Shown here: piece after piece, positions 29,614 through 37,239 of the stretch
How the letters are laid out: the number at the start of each line of letters is the position of its first letter
Numbering within the stretch: the stretch's first letter is position 1
Assembly: GCA_031277315.1 (NCBI GenBank)
Contig: JAITMP010000028.1
Span: forward strand, 1 to 50,141
Origin: Zoogloeaceae bacterium
GTDB taxonomy: Bacteria > Pseudomonadota > Gammaproteobacteria > Burkholderiales > Rhodocyclaceae
Direction of reading: 5' to 3'
DNA: 50,141 nt
Position numbers and translations under genes: made by a program
The notes under the pieces: model-generated
The model's database searches: none
What the model was told of the DNA's origin: nothing
Seen by the model: only the letters and a program-made list of their open reading frames with translations

Positions 29614-31512
29614 ATGCCGCTGCTGACGCTCGACAAGGGCTGTCTTGCCTTCGGCCATCTCGCCTTGCTCGACCGGGCCGATTTTCAGGTCGACGAAGGC
29701 GAGCGTATCGCGCTCATCGGCCGCAACGGCAGCGGCAAATCGAGCTTGCTGCGCGCGCTGGCAGGCGAGGCGGCGCTCGACGATGGCACGGTGTGGCGCC
29801 GCGACAGCCTGCGCCTCGCCTATGTGCCGCAGGAGCCGGATTTCCCGCCGGAGCAGACCGTGTTCGATGCGGTTGCCGCCGGCGTCGGCGCGGTCAGCCG
29901 CCTGCTCGTCGATTACCACGACGCCGCCCGGCGTCTCGCGCACGATCACGGCGAGGCGGCGCTGGCGCGTCTGCATGCGCTGCAAAGCGCGCTCGACGCG
30001 GGCGACGGCTGGCGGCTCAACACGCGCGTCGAACAGGCGCTCACGCAACTGAATCTGCCGGGCGAAGCGCGCATGGGCGAGTTGTCCGGCGGCGGCGTCA
30101 AGCGCGTGGCGCTGGCGCGCGCGCTGGCCGGCGAACCGGAACTGCTGCTGCTCGATGAGCCGACCAACCATCTCGATCTCGATGGCATTCTCTGGCTGGA
30201 GCAGCTCATCGCCGGCTTTGGCGGCGCGGTGGTGGTGATTACGCACGATCGGCGTTTTCTCGATGCCGTCGCCACGCGCATCGTCGAACTGGATCGCGGC
30301 AAGCTGACGAGCTTTCCTGGCCGCTTTGCCGATTACCAGACGCGCAAGGCCGGCATGCTGGCGGCGGAAGCGCAGCAGACCGCCCGCTTCGACAAGCTGC
30401 TGGCGCAGGAGGAGGTGTGGATCCGCAAAGGCATCGAAGCGCGCCGCACGCGCAACGAGGGCCGCGTGCGGCGGCTGGAACAGTTGCGCCGTGAGCGGGC
30501 GCAGCGGCGCGAACGGCTGGGCGGCGTCGGCTTTCAGCTTGCGCGCGGCGAAGCCTCCGGCAAGCTGGTGGCGGAACTGACGCACGTCAGCAAGGATTAC
30601 GGCGGACGCGCCATCGTGCGCGATTTTTCCTGCCGCATCCAGCGCGGCGACCGCGTCGGCATCATCGGCCCGAACGGCGCCGGCAAGACCACGCTGATCC
30701 GGCTCATTCTCGGCGAGATCAAGCCGGACGCCGGCAGCGTGCGCCTCGGCGCCCGTTTGACGGCGGCCTACTTCGACCAGTTCCGCGTCGCGCTCGACGA
30801 GGAAGCCACGCTTGCCGATGTCATCAGCCCCGGTTCCGATTATGTGCAGATCGGCGGCGAACGGAAACACGTCATCGGCTATCTGGAGGATTTTCTTTTT
30901 CCTCCGGCGCGGGCGCGCTCCCCGGTCAAATCGCTCTCCGGCGGCGAGCGCAACCGCCTGCTGCTGGCGCGGCTGTTCAGCCGTCCGGCGAATGTCATCG
31001 TGCTTGATGAGCCAACCAACGACCTCGACATTGAAACGCTGGAATTGCTCGAAACCCTCTTGCAGGATTATGACGGCACTGTTTTTCTCGTCAGCCACGA
31101 CCGCAGTTTTCTCGATGCCATCGTCACGCAGGTGATCGCCGCCGAAGGCGCGGGCGAATGGCGCGAAACCGTCGGCGGTTATGAAGATTGGCTGCGCGAG
31201 ACACAAGCGTCCCGCGCCCGCCCGGCTGCCGGGCCGCCGCCGGAGAAGCGCGAAGCCGCCGTTAAAAAACGCGCGCCGCGCCCGAAGGACAAATTGTCGT
31301 TCAAGGAATCGCGTGAACTGGAGGCGCTGCCCGACCGCATCGCCGCGCTGGAATCCGAACAGGCCGGCCTCAATGCGCGGCTGGCTGATCCGGCGCTGTA
31401 TCGCGGCGCGCCGGAAACAGCGCGCGCGCTGCGCGAACGGCTCGGCGCGCTGGAGGCCGAAATCGCCGCCGCCATGCAGCGCTGGGAGGAACTCGAATCC
31501 CGCGCCGGATAG
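29614..31512 (+). CDS. uup: ABC-F ATPase Uup
   Basis: This is a soluble ABC-F protein of 632 residues with two ATPase domains and no membrane region. Members bind ribosomes (E-site, translation factor-like). E. coli Uup is linked to precise transposon excision and branched DNA. Walker A sites are at residues 36-44 (GRNGSGKSS) and near 352 (GPNGAGKTT). Signatures are LSGGGVKR and LSGGERNR, each followed by DEPTNHLDLD or DEPTNDLDIE. The inter-domain linker is Arg-rich, and the C-terminal 100 residues are basic then coiled-coil, the Uup-specific DNA-binding tail. Total length matches E. coli Uup (635). The first signature, LSGGGVKR, has a glycine where most have a glutamine-type residue. Confidence 0.92.
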   Translation: MPLLTLDKGCLAFGHLALLDRADFQVDEGERIALIGRNGSGKSSLLRALAGEAALDDGTVWRRDSLRLAYVPQEPDFPPEQTVFDAVAAGVGAVSRLLVDYHDAARRLAHDHGEAALARLHALQSALDAGDGWRLNTRVEQALTQLNLPGEARMGELSGGGVKRVALARALAGEPELLLLDEPTNHLDLDGILWLEQLIAGFGGAVVVITHDRRFLDAVATRIVELDRGKLTSFPGRFADYQTRKAGMLAAEAQQTARFDKLLAQEEVWIRKGIEARRTRNEGRVRRLEQLRRERAQRRERLGGVGFQLARGEASGKLVAELTHVSKDYGGRAIVRDFSCRIQRGDRVGIIGPNGAGKTTLIRLILGEIKPDAGSVRLGARLTAAYFDQFRVALDEEATLADVISPGSDYVQIGGERKHVIGYLEDFLFPPARARSPVKSLSGGERNRLLLARLFSRPANVIVLDEPTNDLDIETLELLETLLQDYDGTVFLVSHDRSFLDAIVTQVIAAEGAGEWRETVGGYEDWLRETQASRARPAAGPPPEKREAAVKKRAPRPKDKLSFKESRELEALPDRIAALESEQAGLNARLADPALYRGAPETARALRERLGALEAEIAAAMQRWEELESRAG

Positions 31513-31518
31513 CGCCCC

Positions 31519-32721
31519 ATGCGATCAATGCAAACATCATGGGATATTTTCTGCCGGGTCGTGGACAACTACGGCGACATCGGCGTGTGCGGGCGTCTGG
31601 CCCGGCAGTTGGCGGCGGAACACGGCGCGCGGGTGCGGCTGTGGGTGGATGATCTGGCGGCGTTCAAGCGCATCTGGCCGGATGTCGCGCCGGAGCGCAT
31701 GACGCAATCCTGTCTGGGTATCGAGATCGTCCGCTGGACGGAACCGTTTCCGCCAGCGGCGCCGGCGGACGTGGTGGTGGAGGCGTTCGCTTGTGCATTG
31801 CCGGAAAGTTATATGCGGGCGATGGCCGAACGTCCAGCGAAGCCGTGCTGGATCAATCTGGAATATCTGAGCGCGGAAGCATGGGTCGGAGAATGTCACG
31901 GCCTGGCGTCTCCCGATCCGCGCCTGCCGTTGACCAAATATTTCTTTTTCCCCGGCTTCGACGCCAACACCGGCGGCGTGCTGCTGGAGCGGGATCTGTT
32001 CCGGCGGCGTCAGGCTTTCCAGTCTGACACGCAAGCGCGGGCGGCGTTCTGGCGGAGCCTCGGTCTGGCGCCGCCGGACGGCACGGAAACGCGGCTTTCC
32101 CTTTTCTGCTATCCGGGCAGCCGGGCCGAGATGCTGTTCGACTGCTGGCGCGAAGAAGCGGCTCCGATCACCTGTCTGGCGCCGGAAGGCATTGCCGGAG
32201 ACGCTATCGCCGCCTTTTTCGGGCAGTCCGCGCCGGCGGCGGGCGGCGGATTGCGGCGCGGCAATCTGGAAGTCAGGGTTCTCCCCTTCCTCGATCAGGA
32301 GCGGTACGACTGCTTGCTGTCGGCGTGCGACTGCAATTTCGTGCGCGGCGAGGACTCCTTCGTCCGCGCCCAATGGGCGGCGCGTCCGCTGGTTTGGCAG
32401 CCTTATCCACAGGCCGAGGATGCCCATTTGCGCAAGCTGGCGGCGTTTCTTGAGCGTTATTGCAAAGACCTGCCGACGGCGGCAGCCGGGGCGGTAAGGG
32501 CGCTCTGGGAGGCCTGGAGCCGCGCCGCCGGGGCGGGAGAAGCCTGGCCCGCCTTCCGGGCGCAGAACGGCGTTCTGGCGCGGCATGCCCTGACGTGGGC
32601 CGCCAGCCTGCGGGCCAATGGCGACGGAAATGGCGACGGAAATGGGGATGAAAACGGGAATGGAAACGGCGGTGGCGATCTGGCCGCCAGGCTGGTGAAA
32701 TTCTGCTCCGGTAAGCTATAA
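31519..32721 (+). CDS. earP: EF-P arginine rhamnosyltransferase EarP
   Basis: EarP transfers rhamnose from dTDP-beta-L-rhamnose to Arg32 of EF-P, activating it to relieve ribosome stalling at polyproline. The 400-residue product shows the N-terminal catalytic motif [21 protein letters not shown] and the C-terminal nucleotide-sugar site [12 protein letters not shown]. The in-frame ATG at 31528 would place the two catalytic aspartates at 13 and 17, the numbering known in Pseudomonas EarP, so it may be the true start. The pairing with efp 64 bases downstream is the standard gene context. An unusual 20-residue Asn/Gly/Asp-rich linker near the C-terminus is encoded by a 12-bp tandem repeat (listed separately). 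Confidence 0.93.
   Translation: MRSMQTSWDIFCRVVDNYGDIGVCGRLARQLAAEHGARVRLWVDDLAAFKRIWPDVAPERMTQSCLGIEIVRWTEPFPPAAPADVVVEAFACALPESYMRAMAERPAKPCWINLEYLSAEAWVGECHGLASPDPRLPLTKYFFFPGFDANTGGVLLERDLFRRRQAFQSDTQARAAFWRSLGLAPPDGTETRLSLFCYPGSRAEMLFDCWREEAAPITCLAPEGIAGDAIAAFFGQSAPAAGGGLRRGNLEVRVLPFLDQERYDCLLSACDCNFVRGEDSFVRAQWAARPLVWQPYPQAEDAHLRKLAAFLERYCKDLPTAAAGAVRALWEAWSRAAGAGEAWPAFRAQNGVLARHALTWAASLRANGDGNGDGNGDENGNGNGGGDLAARLVKFCSGKL
32617..32676 (+). repeat. 12-bp tandem repeat inside earP
   Basis: Five in-frame 12-base units run without interruption: AATGGCGACGGA twice, then AATGGGGATGAA, AACGGGAATGGA and AACGGCGGTGGC. They encode [16 protein letters not shown] and NGGG. The unit length is a multiple of three, so gain or loss would change linker length without shifting the frame. 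Confidence 0.9.
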
Positions 32722-32722
32722 T
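32717..32722 (+). promoter_or_regulatory. Probable -10 box for efp
   Basis: A perfect TATAAT overlaps the earP stop codon, 63 bases upstream of the efp ATG. No strong -35 is seen at 16-18 bases. It suggests that efp has its own promoter in addition to readthrough from earP. Confidence 0.45.
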
Positions 32723-32785
32723 TCCCGCCCGGTTTTTATCCTGTCCGCGCAAACGGCGGACTCACATTTTTCCGCAGGTACACCC

Positions 32786-33346
32786 ATGAAACTGGCACAG
32801 GAACTCCGCGCAGGGAACGTCATCATGATCGGCAAGGATCCGATGGTGGTGCAGAAGGCCGAGTACAACAAATCCGGCCGCAACGCCGCCGTGGTGAAAA
32901 TGAAGCTCAAGAATCTGCTCACCGACGCCCCGAGCGAAAACGTCTTCAAGGCCGACGACAAATTCGAGGTCGTGACCCTTGAGCGCAAAGAGGTGACGTA
33001 CTCCTACCTCGCCGATCCCATGTACGTTTTCATGGATGCCGAATACCACCAGTACGAAGTGGAAAAGGAAAACATGGAAGACGCCCTCAACTACCTTGAA
33101 GACGGCATGGCGTGCGAAGTGGTGTTCTACAACGGCAAGGCGATTTCAGTCGAATTGCCGACCAGCGTGGTGCGCGAGATCACATATACCGAGCCGGCGG
33201 TGCGCGGCGACACCTCGGGCAAGGTGCTCAAGCCGGCCAGAATCGCCACCGGCTTTGAAGTCCCGGTGCCGCTGTTCTGCGAAACCGGCGACAAGATCGA
33301 AATCGACACCCGCACCGGCGAATACCGGAACCGCGTCAAGGGTTAA
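32786..33346 (+). CDS. efp: Translation elongation factor P
   Basis: EF-P binds between the P and E sites and promotes peptide-bond formation at consecutive prolines. The 186-residue protein has the normal three beta-barrel domains. The tip of the domain I loop reads KSGRNAA, with arginine exactly at position 32. This is the residue modified by EarP, in contrast to the lysine used in EpmA-type systems. The conserved C-terminal region [20 protein letters not shown] is present. It sits directly after earP, so modifier and substrate are encoded together. Confidence 0.98.
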   Translation: MKLAQELRAGNVIMIGKDPMVVQKAEYNKSGRNAAVVKMKLKNLLTDAPSENVFKADDKFEVVTLERKEVTYSYLADPMYVFMDAEYHQYEVEKENMEDALNYLEDGMACEVVFYNGKAISVELPTSVVREITYTEPAVRGDTSGKVLKPARIATGFEVPVPLFCETGDKIEIDTRTGEYRNRVKG

Positions 33347-33350
33347 GGAT

Positions 33351-33392
33351 CAAGGCGGACGGCTTCGGCGGCGGCTTGCTTGGGCGTTAGGG
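33351..33392 (+). repeat. attC-like recombination site (candidate)
   Basis: Just after efp, CAAGGCGG (33351-33358) and GCGGCTTG (33371-33378) form an imperfect inverted repeat around a TTCGGC-type centre. It ends in GCGTTAGGG, whose GTTAGGG (33386-33392) resembles the attC R' core GTTRRRY except for the last base. The middle resembles the candidate site at 36063-36113 on the other strand (GGACGGCTTCG shared). Confidence 0.45.
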
Positions 33393-33400
33393 TTTTTTAT

Positions 33401-33709
33401 ATGCCTGAACCATTGCTCGCCGCCCTGATAATGCTCCCGCTAATTCTCGCGCTAGCTGCGGGCGCGCTTTGTTGGCGCAGAATCTCTCGGCCCTTTCTAT
33501 TCATTATCGCTGCCGCTCTTGCAATGACTGGTTTGCAGTCCTTGACACTGCCTGCCGCAACATCTGTCTTCTTTCCCCCAAATGGTAGCCTTGCTCGCGC
33601 GGCGGTAGATAAGGCTGTTTTACATGGTGTCGTCGTATCTGCCGTTGTTCAGCTAACGCTTGGCGTTGCCTTTTTGTGGTGGCTGTTTCGCGCCCTCCGC
33701 AAACCCTGA
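33401..33709 (+). CDS. Small hydrophobic orphan protein (cassette-type gene)
   Basis: This is a 102-residue protein that I do not recognise. It has three hydrophobic stretches, about residues 5-25, 35-50 and 78-96, so it is probably an inner-membrane protein. The ATG at 33401 follows an attC-like core by 8 bases, and the stop codon lies inside CCCTGAC (33704-33710), which resembles an attC R'' box. It has a different codon and base style from efp and uup. These features fit an integron gene cassette. A TTG at 33380 would lengthen the frame but is unlikely. Confidence 0.55.
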   Translation: MPEPLLAALIMLPLILALAAGALCWRRISRPFLFIIAAALAMTGLQSLTLPAATSVFFPPNGSLARAAVDKAVLHGVVVSAVVQLTLGVAFLWWLFRALRKP

Positions 33710-33721
33710 CAATTCATTCAA
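33704..33721 (+). repeat. attC-like left half-site (candidate)
   Basis: CCCTGAC followed by AATTCATTCAA closely resembles the common left end of attC sites (R'' box then a TTCA-type L'' region). CCCTGAC also matches the reverse complement of the preceding core GTTAGGG (33386-33392) in six of seven bases, as expected for paired R boxes. No right half with a GTTRRRY core is visible after it, so the site is truncated. Confidence 0.45.
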
Positions 33722-33773
33722 CTTGGATGTGCCCTAAAGGGGACACCGGTTGATTCTGAGGGCAGGCCTCATC

Positions 33774-34249
33774 ATGGATTACTATAGCCTCATCCCTGAA
33801 ATTCAAGATTGGGAAACCCACAACCATCACCTATTTACGCCAGGAGACTGGATTCAGTGCGTTGCTTTGAGCATGCTATTGGCTACCTTTGGCTTTTCTG
33901 GCCAAACTTTGTTCTCCACGATGGGCTTCTCTTAGGCGAGGGCTTTTCGCAGAGCGCACTTACTGGGTTCTTAGTACAAAGTGACAAAAACAAGTCAGAT
34001 AACGAAATTAAATCGGCAGTCGAAGCGGTTATGAACCATATTCATCTTTCGAGCCTGTTTACCACTGATAACCGACCAACCCACGCCCAGCTTCAATGGC
34101 TTGGCAAGCGTATACAGGAAATGTGGCGAGCCAAATTAAATTTGGATTTTCCGAGTCTCGATATTAATGTTGAATTCTATCTGCCGTCAGATTCTGACGA
34201 CTTGGAGGAATACCAAGTAACTGCATTCCGAAATCGTGGTCCAGGCTAA
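33774..34249 (+). pseudogene. Frameshifted orphan gene (cassette-type)
   Basis: The coding signal starts with ATG 33774 (residues MDYYSLIPEIQDWETHNHH, then GDWIQC) and continues in a different frame from about 33863 (CFEHAIGYLWLFWPNF onward) to a stop at 34249. The two parts join naturally near 33860-33863 if a single base has been lost, giving a protein of about 158 residues. I do not recognise the family. The first part alone stops at 33935. The AT content is much higher than in the neighbouring core genes. The stop lies inside GGCTAAC (34244-34250), again attC R''-like. It could be a true mutation, a sequencing error, or recoding. Confidence 0.5.
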
Positions 34250-34318
34250 CAATCTTGTCCGATGGCAGCCAGTTGCGTTGCTCGCCTGCTGCTGGTCTTC
34301 GTTGTCAGGTGCGCTGCC
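34244..34318 (+). repeat. attC-like left end with long inverted repeat (candidate)
   Basis: GGCTAACAAT at 34244-34253 resembles an attC left end. A short inverted repeat follows, GGCAGC (34264-34269) with GCTGCC (34313-34318), which could form the stem of a long attC. No GTTRRRY right core is seen, so the site is at best degraded. Confidence 0.3.
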
Positions 34319-34328
34319 AAGCTGCGCC

Positions 34329-34568
34329 TTATCTGCTTTTCAAACTGCGCAGTTTTTCCGCGATATCGGTTCGCTGCGGATGTTCCCGCAGGGCTTCTTC
34401 CAATAATGAAATGGCCTGTTCAGTTCTCCCGTACGCAAGGTAGACCTCGGCCTCCCGCAGGGGGTCTGCTGCTCCCGGTTGCGCGTTTAGGTTTATCCGG
34501 CGTTTAAGGCTTGGGCGGAGAACGAAAAGAAGAAGAATCAGGAGAACAAGCAGAAGGAACCAGTACAT
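34329..34568 (-). CDS. Small membrane-anchored TPR-like protein
   Basis: This 79-residue protein has one N-terminal membrane segment (residues 2-18) followed by a basic stretch. A helical pair then reads DPLREAEVYLAYGRTEQAIS and ALREHPQRTDIAEKL, which resembles a single TPR-like unit and the C-terminal repeat of FimV-type proteins. The ATG at 34568 has GGAG a few bases upstream on the minus strand, which supports real translation. The function is unknown; it could be a small membrane scaffold. Confidence 0.6.
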   Translation of the reverse strand: MYWFLLLVLLILLLFVLRPSLKRRINLNAQPGAADPLREAEVYLAYGRTEQAISLLEEALREHPQRTDIAEKLRSLKSR

Positions 34569-34643
34569 ATGCGCTCCGGGATAAGCGTATTGATGAGAAG
34601 AAGCCTGACAAGACTTGAACGGCCAACGCGCAGCCGAACACAG

Positions 34644-34668
34644 AAAAGCCGCCCTCGGGCGGCTTTTT
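34644..34668. terminator. Bidirectional intrinsic terminator
   Basis: AAAAGCCGCCC and GGGCGGCTTTTT form a hairpin with a two-base loop and T-runs in both directions. It lies just downstream of the minus-strand secreted-protein gene, and would stop that transcript before the 79-residue gene. Confidence 0.8.
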
Positions 34669-34687
34669 CATGACCGCGCCGGGCCGG

Positions 34688-34966
34688 TCAGCGCCAGACT
34701 TTTTTGCAGTGAGCGATCTCGGCGTTGGTCATCACCGGCTTGATGACGCATTCGCGCTCGCGTTCGAGACGCTCTTTTTCCTGTTCCCGCGCCTGCTCCG
34801 CCCGCGCCAGCCGCTTGGCTTCGGCGAGTTCTTCCCTGGACGGCGCGGGCTGCCCAGCCGCCGCATTATCCGTGGCGGGTGCGCCGCCGGCTTCCTGCGC
34901 GCCAGCGGCCGGCAGAAACATCAGGGACGCCGCCACAAGCAAGCAGGGTGTGAAAATCGAACGCAT
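34688..34966 (-). CDS. Small exported protein of unknown function
   Basis: The 92-residue product has a clear signal peptide (Arg at position 2, hydrophobic core TPCLLVAASLMFL, cleavage site near AAGAQ at about residue 23). An Ala/Pro-rich spacer follows, then a highly charged helix rich in Glu, Arg and Lys (about 45-70), possibly coiled-coil, and two late cysteines (ECVI and HCKK). The ribosome-binding site AAGGAGG is strong, six bases from the ATG. I do not recognise a family. It is likely periplasmic. Confidence 0.7.
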   Translation of the reverse strand: MRSIFTPCLLVAASLMFLPAAGAQEAGGAPATDNAAAGQPAPSREELAEAKRLARAEQAREQEKERLERERECVIKPVMTNAEIAHCKKVWR

Positions 34967-35080
34967 CTTGGCCTCCTTGCCAAATTACAAAGCATAAAGA
35001 TACTCCGATGGAAAATAAAATGCTAGGCGCGTTTTGCCAGGCGTGTTTGGCGGGCGGGGTGATTCACGGGAAGCATGCGC

Positions 35081-36049
35081 TCATGCCGGACGGCATGTTG
35101 CCGAATCATCGGCGGGGCAGCGGTGAATCTCGATGGTCGAGTGGACGATCTCCTCGTGCGCGGACAGCCGCTCGCGCACGCCGTTGGGCGTGAGCGTCGC
35201 GTCATGCGTCACGAGCGTTATGGCACAGGCATAGCTTTGCTTGCCCACGCGCCAGACATGCAGATCGGCGATGCGGGTGTCGCCCGCGCCGGTTTCCACC
35301 GCGTCCCGAATCTCGTCGACCACCGGATGATCCATTTCCCGGTCGAGCAGGATCTTGCCCGTTTCGGCGATCAGGCCCTTGGCCCAGATCGTGATCAGGA
35401 CAGCGCCGACGATGCCCATCAGCGGGTCGAGCCATGACCAGCCACGGAGCCAGCCGCCGAACAGGGCAATGATGGCCAGCACTGACGTGGCGGCATCGGC
35501 GATGACGTGCAGATAGGCCGATTTCAGGTTCAGGTCGTGATGATGATCGTGATGGTGATCCTGGTGGTCGTGACCGTGATCGTGGCTGTGATGGTGCGCC
35601 TTGCCGAGGATGAGGGCGCAAACGACATTTACCGCCAGCCCGAGGATGGCAATCACAATCGCTTCCTGATATTGGATGGCTTGCGGCGAGATGATCCGCG
35701 CCACCGAGCTTGCCGCCATCATCGCCGCCACGCCGAGCAGGAAAATGGCGCTGGCAAAACCGCCCAGAATCTCGATCTTCCAGGTGCCGAAGGCGAAGCG
35801 CGGGTCTTTGGCGAAACGCCGCGCGGCGGCGTAAGCCAGCGCGGACAGGCCGATCGCCACCGCGTGGGAACTCATATGCCAGCCGTCGGCCAGCAGCGCC
35901 ATCGAGTTGAACCACCAGCCCGCCGCAATCTCGACCACCATCATCGTCGCGGTGATTCCCATCACCACCCGCGTGCCGCGCTCGGCAACGGCGTTGCCGG
36001 TATCGAAAACGTGGTCGTGCGTCCAGTCGGACAGATTCCGGGTGTGCAT
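35081..36049 (-). CDS. dmeF: DmeF-type cation diffusion facilitator (Co/Ni/Zn efflux)
   Basis: This is a CDF-family exporter of 322 residues with six membrane helices and a cytoplasmic C-terminal domain. The N-terminal THDHVF and the family motifs SMALLADGWHMSSHA (helix II, Asp and His ligands) and SAYLHVIADAATSVLAI (helix V) identify the metal site. Between helices IV and V lies a long His/Asp loop (HHHSHDHGHDHQDHHHDHHH, about residues 150-170) typical of cobalt/nickel-preferring DmeF members. The CATALYTIC-type end DLHVWRVG belongs to the ferredoxin-like C-terminal domain. A palindrome, CATGCCG-GA-CGGCATG, overlaps the stop codon (35082-35097). An attC-like hairpin lies 14 bases before the start. 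Metal specificity is inferred. Confidence 0.85.
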   Translation of the reverse strand: MHTRNLSDWTHDHVFDTGNAVAERGTRVVMGITATMMVVEIAAGWWFNSMALLADGWHMSSHAVAIGLSALAYAAARRFAKDPRFAFGTWKIEILGGFASAIFLLGVAAMMAASSVARIISPQAIQYQEAIVIAILGLAVNVVCALILGKAHHHSHDHGHDHQDHHHDHHHDLNLKSAYLHVIADAATSVLAIIALFGGWLRGWSWLDPLMGIVGAVLITIWAKGLIAETGKILLDREMDHPVVDEIRDAVETGAGDTRIADLHVWRVGKQSYACAITLVTHDATLTPNGVRERLSAHEEIVHSTIEIHRCPADDSATCRPA

Positions 36050-36062
36050 CGCGGCGCTTATT

Positions 36063-36113
36063 GCCTCAGCTTAACCGGCGGCGAAGCCGTCCAGGTTGAA
36101 GCGTATATTAGGC
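36063..36113 (-). repeat. attC-like recombination site (best candidate)
   Basis: Read on the minus strand, GCCTAAT is followed by GCTTCAACC, a stem GACGGC-TTC-GCCGCC, then GGTTAAGC and a terminal TGAGGC. The L-type arms GCTTCAACC and GGTTAAGC pair with one extra unpaired base, a hallmark of attC folding, and the outer GCCT pairs with AGGC. GCCTAAT matches the RYYYAAC R'' consensus in six of seven positions. It lies directly downstream of the orphan gene at 36122-36655, as expected for a cassette. Confidence 0.5.
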
Positions 36114-36121
36114 TCGACGCC

Positions 36122-36655
36122 TCAAAAACCCGGATTTGGGCCGAGTTTTACACCTTCGCAGTCCAATGATCCGAGAGATGAGATATATTCAGTTTGTTTT
36201 TCTTTGAATGTATCGGCTTTGCACATAGGCATTGAAAAATCAGTGCCCTTGGAAGTTATAGTCAACCTCCAAAGACTACCACCCCTATCTTCAAGCGTAT
36301 AGCTTTCTACTAGACCGCAAAGAATTGATGGTTTAGAAGCGGCAGTCCAAGTTTGAGCGCTGGCCTTTGTAAAGTGCAGTGGTACTCCATCTGATGTGGT
36401 TTGGAGAAAACACTGCTTGGGGCCACCACCAAGCACTTTACGGTTTACACCTCCCATAGAGAGTGTGACTCGTGATATGAAACAATTAAATTGGGAATCT
36501 AGGCGCGTGCCATCGCACAGCCCAACAATTTGTGAAAGTGATGATTCGTCCTCATTAAGAACGGCAAACTGAACGGGAATCCTATCAGCAGCATAGACGA
36601 ACGATTTTGTAAAGAGAGCAGCACAAACAAGCAGGATGAGAAGGATTTTTTTCAT
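36122..36655 (-). CDS. Exported orphan protein (cassette-type gene)
   Basis: The 177-residue product has a signal peptide (Lys-Lys after Met, core ILLILLVCAALF, cleavage near SFVYAA at about residue 23) and four or more cysteines in the mature part, so it is probably periplasmic or outer-membrane-associated. I do not recognise a family. Its base composition is clearly more AT-rich than the neighbouring core genes. It is bounded by ATTAGGC (36693-36687 on the minus strand), resembling an attC core, and by an attC-like hairpin just after its stop. This fits a minus-strand integron cassette of about 620 bases. Confidence 0.65.
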   Translation of the reverse strand: MKKILLILLVCAALFTKSFVYAADRIPVQFAVLNEDESSLSQIVGLCDGTRLDSQFNCFISRVTLSMGGVNRKVLGGGPKQCFLQTTSDGVPLHFTKASAQTWTAASKPSILCGLVESYTLEDRGGSLWRLTITSKGTDFSMPMCKADTFKEKQTEYISSLGSLDCEGVKLGPNPGF

Positions 36656-36752
36656 GACGATACCGTTGATGTTGGTTGTGTGATTAGCCTAATTCATGAG
36701 TGGCGTGACTGATGCTCGCATACGCAAACCGAATTGGGTAATCGGGCGTGGA

Positions 36753-36774
36753 GCCGGGGCATTTTTGCCCCGGC
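36753..36774. terminator. Hairpin downstream of tmRNA
   Basis: GCCGGGGC (36753-36760) and GCCCCGGC (36767-36774) form a strong stem, about 25 bases beyond the tmRNA 3' end on the minus strand. There is no U-tract after it in that direction, so it is at most a weak or factor-assisted terminator or RNA-processing structure. Confidence 0.45.
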
Positions 36775-36798
36775 GCTGCCTCAATAACAACGAAAATA

Positions 36799-37159
36799 TG
36801 GTGGAGGCGGCGGGAATCGAACCCGCGTCCGCAAGCCCTCTACAGGCAGTCCTACATGCTTAGCCTGGCTGTTTGATTTGACCCGGCATCCGCCAACCGG
36901 CGGGCTGACGCAGGGCGATCCGCTGGGTTTTCGTGGTGGGCCTCGCGGCGCGGCACACCCTTATCTCACGTCAATGACGCTGCTGTCGGTTGCCCGACCC
37001 GGCCCGTGAGCCGTCCGGTGCAGCGCTCGCCGGGTTTAGGCGGCGAGAGCGAAACGCTCGTCGTTGGCGTTTGTGGTTTTCCAGATGGATTTGCGAGGTG
37101 ACTGGTCCTCGGCATGCACTGCGCTGCTTCGCGACCCACGTCGAAGCCAGGTCGCCCCC
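36799..37159 (-). ncRNA. ssrA: tmRNA (ssrA)
   Basis: This is a 361-base transfer-messenger RNA that rescues stalled ribosomes. The tRNA-like ends pair as GGGGGCG (5', from 37159) with CGCCTCC, followed by ACCA at 36802-36799. The T arm GCGGGTTCGATTCCCGC is intact. The tag reading frame lies at 37068-37036 and encodes ANDERFALAA followed by TAA, a typical proteobacterial degradation tag ending in LAA. Pseudoknot-forming GC stems lie between tag and 3' domain. Confidence 0.97.
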
Positions 37160-37239
37160 GGAATCGATGTGATACGCATTGCTGCGTGAAAGGCATGCGG
37201 AGAACAAGCAACCGGAATGCCTTGCACGGCTTGATTCTA

